The translations under genes and the position numbers were made by a program. The notes below the pieces were generated by a model. It did no database searches. It had not been told where the DNA came from and saw only the letters and a list, made by a program, of their open reading frames with translations. Shown here one piece after another: positions 6,778 to 8,675 of a stretch of 8,675 nt of DNA. Origin of the DNA: Candidatus Thiodiazotropha taylori (GTDB lineage Bacteria > Pseudomonadota > Gammaproteobacteria > Chromatiales > Chromatiaceae); assembly GCA_019100305.1 (NCBI GenBank), contig JAHRHW010000174.1, positions 1-8,675 on the forward strand. Reading direction: 5' to 3'. The stretch's first letter is position 1, and each line of letters begins with the position of its first letter.

Positions 6778-7659
6778 CTACAGGTTGCCACTGTGCCCGT
6801 GCCAATAGCCATCGCAGCTGCCAAGCGGGATGTATTGCTGCAAATCTTCAGGCTGATCACCGGCCAGTGCCATGGAATAGGCTGTTACTATTTTTTCTGT
6901 GTGTCTGTATTGAGGGCTGATGCGCAGAACATCGACTTCGAGTCGTTTCAGCTCCGCCAGTTCCGGTAGCAGATTGCAGCTTTTTGCCGAGACGGTTTGG
7001 ATGCCGTTCAAGGCCAGCAGAGCCTCGCCATCCTGGGTCGAGAGCAGTCGCCCCTCAGGATATTCGATGCATTTGTACTGACAGTCATCCTTGGGCAGAT
7101 TATGCGAGCGGGCGGTAAAGCAGCGTGCCGAGAGTGTCAGTGGCATGCGTCCGTGGCAGAAAACTTCCGTTTCAACACCTTCCGGTCGCTGCTGTTGTAT
7201 CTGCTGCAACGTCTCCCTGCCCAGTTCAAGCGGCATCACCCAACGGGTAAGCCCTTTCGCCGCAAGAAGCTTCAGGGTTTCCACGTTGTAGATGTTTATG
7301 CTTGGACCAGTAATGAAAGGCAAATTTCTTTGATGCAGGATCTGGACAGCGCCGATGTCATTGGCTTCGACGGTAAAGCGGCCGTTTTCACAGATCCTTC
7401 TGAGGGTCTTCAGTTCGGATTCGGCCTCCAGCAGCGCCAGTGTGGAGAGTACGATCTGTTTGTCGCTCTGTTCACTCAGTTTGACTGCGATGTCGATCCA
7501 ATCCTGGGTCTTCAGGCTGCGGCGCTTGGAGCAGACGGTTTCACCCAGGTAGATGATGTCTACCGGCATTTCTGCCGCTTGCTCATAGAACTGGTAGATC
7601 TCTTCTTTCGGCCAGTAGAACAGAATGGGTCCGAGTGACAACTTTGGATTGGTGCTCAT
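6778..7659 (-). CDS. ubiV: O2-independent ubiquinone hydroxylation protein UbiV (U32 family)
   Basis: Cytoplasmic [4Fe-4S] protein of the peptidase U32 family that works with UbiU, and with the lipid-binding UbiT, to hydroxylate the ubiquinone ring without oxygen. The four expected cluster ligands are present: Cys43 in YLGETVCSKRRS, Cys180 in SARCFTARS, then Cys193 and Cys197 in DDCQYKC. The last three have the same numbers as in E. coli UbiV. LSLGPILFYWPKE at the N-terminus, KQIVLSTLAL, LNGIQT and a C-terminal CDGYWHG are also family features. At 293 residues it matches E. coli (292). Its ATG follows the ubiU stop by 3 nt and has no strong ribosome site, so translation is probably coupled. 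The older label 'protease YhbV' should not be used. Confidence 0.95.
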   Translation of the reverse strand: MSTNPKLSLGPILFYWPKEEIYQFYEQAAEMPVDIIYLGETVCSKRRSLKTQDWIDIAVKLSEQSDKQIVLSTLALLEAESELKTLRRICENGRFTVEANDIGAVQILHQRNLPFITGPSINIYNVETLKLLAAKGLTRWVMPLELGRETLQQIQQQRPEGVETEVFCHGRMPLTLSARCFTARSHNLPKDDCQYKCIEYPEGRLLSTQDGEALLALNGIQTVSAKSCNLLPELAELKRLEVDVLRISPQYRHTEKIVTAYSMALAGDQPEDLQQYIPLGSCDGYWHGHSGNL

Positions 7660-7662
7660 GGA

Positions 7663-8658
7663 TTACTGCCAGGGTCTGTAGTAGGGGCCGAGGGTGGTTG
7701 AGTTGCCTTCTGAAACCTGGTCGAGGGCACTTTGCCAGGCGGTTTGTGGCTGATAGTTCTGCGGGTCACGCTGACAGGCGTCGATGGCCGCACGCCAGAT
7801 TTTGGTAACCTGGGCAATATAGGCCGGCGCCCGTTGTCGACCTTCAATTTTGATCGCCCTGACGCCGGACTCATAGAGTTGTGGCAGAAGCTCCAGTGTA
7901 TTCAGGGAAGTGGGCTCTTCGATGGCGTAGTAAGTGTTGTCACCCACGGCAAAACGACCTTTGCATATGGTGGGATAACCGGCCTGCTCATGCTGGCCAT
8001 AGCGGTCGGTGAGGATACCGTTGAGGCGGGATTCCAGGCCCTCACTCGTCTCCCGGTATTCGACAAATTGAGCTGGAGAGCAGGCACCGTGGGTGTTGGG
8101 TGATTCTCCCGTAACATAGGAAGAGAGTATGCAGCGTCCCTCAACCATCACACAGAGGCTGCCGAAACCGAAAATCTCTATCTCGACCTGGCTGTTTTCG
8201 ATCACCTGCTTGACCTGGCTGAGTGATAGCACCCGGGGTAGAACTGCTCGCTGAATGCCAAATGAGTCGGCATAAAAGGCCAGTGCTTCATAGTTGGTGC
8301 TAGAGGCTTGAACGGAAAGATGCAGGTTGAGGTCGGGATGGTTGCTATGGGCATACCCCAGGATACCGATGTCGGCGCAGATCAAGGCATCAACGCCCAG
8401 CGACGCAGCGCTGTCCACTGCCTCACACCAACGCTGCCAACCTTCAGGCCTGGGATAGGTGTTGATCGCCATGAAGATTCTTTTACCCCGGGATTTGGCA
8501 TAAAGGATCCCTTCACGAGCCCGTTTCAGATTAAAGTTGAGCCCGGGAAAATGGCGAGCGTTGGTATCGTTTTGCAGGCCAAAGTAGACCGCATCAGCGC
8601 CGTTATCGACAGCCGCTTTCAGCGAGGGCAGATTGCCGGCAGGGCAGACCAGTTCCAT
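7663..8658 (-). CDS. ubiU: O2-independent ubiquinone hydroxylation protein UbiU (U32 family)
   Basis: Partner of UbiV in anaerobic ubiquinone synthesis; the two form a complex and each carries a [4Fe-4S] cluster. From the chosen start the cluster cysteines fall at 169 and 176 (GSLCVMVEGRC), 193 (HGACSPAQF) and 232 (TICKGRF), exactly the E. coli numbers, and the length (331) is also that of E. coli UbiU. MELVCPAGNLPSLKAA at the N-terminus, NARHFPGLNF, LSVQASSTN and VKIEGRQR-like KIEGRQRAPAY mark the U32 family. I chose the ATG at 8656-8658, which gives the MELxCPAG start of the family and has GAGAAG 4 nt upstream. An in-frame ATG at 8668-8670 would add MRSN. The promoter lies beyond the window. 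It is likely to be turned on in low oxygen, but no regulatory site is visible here. Confidence 0.95.
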   Translation of the reverse strand: MELVCPAGNLPSLKAAVDNGADAVYFGLQNDTNARHFPGLNFNLKRAREGILYAKSRGKRIFMAINTYPRPEGWQRWCEAVDSAASLGVDALICADIGILGYAHSNHPDLNLHLSVQASSTNYEALAFYADSFGIQRAVLPRVLSLSQVKQVIENSQVEIEIFGFGSLCVMVEGRCILSSYVTGESPNTHGACSPAQFVEYRETSEGLESRLNGILTDRYGQHEQAGYPTICKGRFAVGDNTYYAIEEPTSLNTLELLPQLYESGVRAIKIEGRQRAPAYIAQVTKIWRAAIDACQRDPQNYQPQTAWQSALDQVSEGNSTTLGPYYRPWQ

Positions 8659-8675
8659 ATTGCTTCTCATAGTTA

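Noticed and set aside
6997..7638. A 213-codon open frame on the plus strand opposite ubiV
   Set aside because: It is wholly antisense to a clear ubiV with all its cluster cysteines, and its translation shows no recognisable domain. Long antisense frames are common opposite GC-biased codons.
7732..8103. A 123-codon open frame on the plus strand opposite ubiU
   Set aside because: Antisense to conserved ubiU sequence, including its cysteine region; no family signature or ribosome site.

Overview
The window reads almost entirely on the minus strand and looks like a chromosomal segment of a gammaproteobacterium, perhaps a Chromatiales-like or sulfur-oxidising lineage. The group is inferred from two things: a histidine kinase that lines up closely with Escherichia coli BarA, and a UbiU/UbiV pair that keeps the E. 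coli cysteine positions. The lineage within the group is a guess.

Right side (6778-8670): ubiU and ubiV, 3 nt apart, in the order ubiU then ubiV in the direction of transcription. They encode the two U32-family Fe-S proteins needed for O2-independent hydroxylation in ubiquinone synthesis, so the organism probably makes ubiquinone under anoxia. ubiT, the usual partner, is not in view and would lie beyond the right edge if present.

Middle (6455-6777): a 323-nt gap. It holds an AT-rich stretch with a 10-bp palindrome and a weak Fur-box-like inverted repeat upstream of the next gene, plus two imperfect hairpins without T tracts.

Left side (1-6454): a tight run of four genes. These are a TonB-dependent outer-membrane receptor, an orphan periplasmic binding protein of the ABC_sub_bind type, a BarA-type hybrid histidine kinase (HAMP, HisKA, HATPase, degenerate receiver, true receiver, Hpt) and glutamate racemase (murI). 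The gaps are 11 nt, then overlaps of 14 nt and 11 nt, so they are almost certainly co-transcribed and partly translationally coupled. The binding protein has no permease or ATPase beside it. The set therefore looks more like an outer-membrane-to-cytoplasm sensing unit than an importer, and this is the most interesting part of the window.

The left edge (1-180) is peculiar. Bases 1-42 are a perfect inverted copy of 139-180, inside murI itself. The murI reading frame runs into this inverted copy and stops after four foreign codons. A fold-back chimera at a contig end is the likeliest explanation, so murI is probably intact in the real genome.
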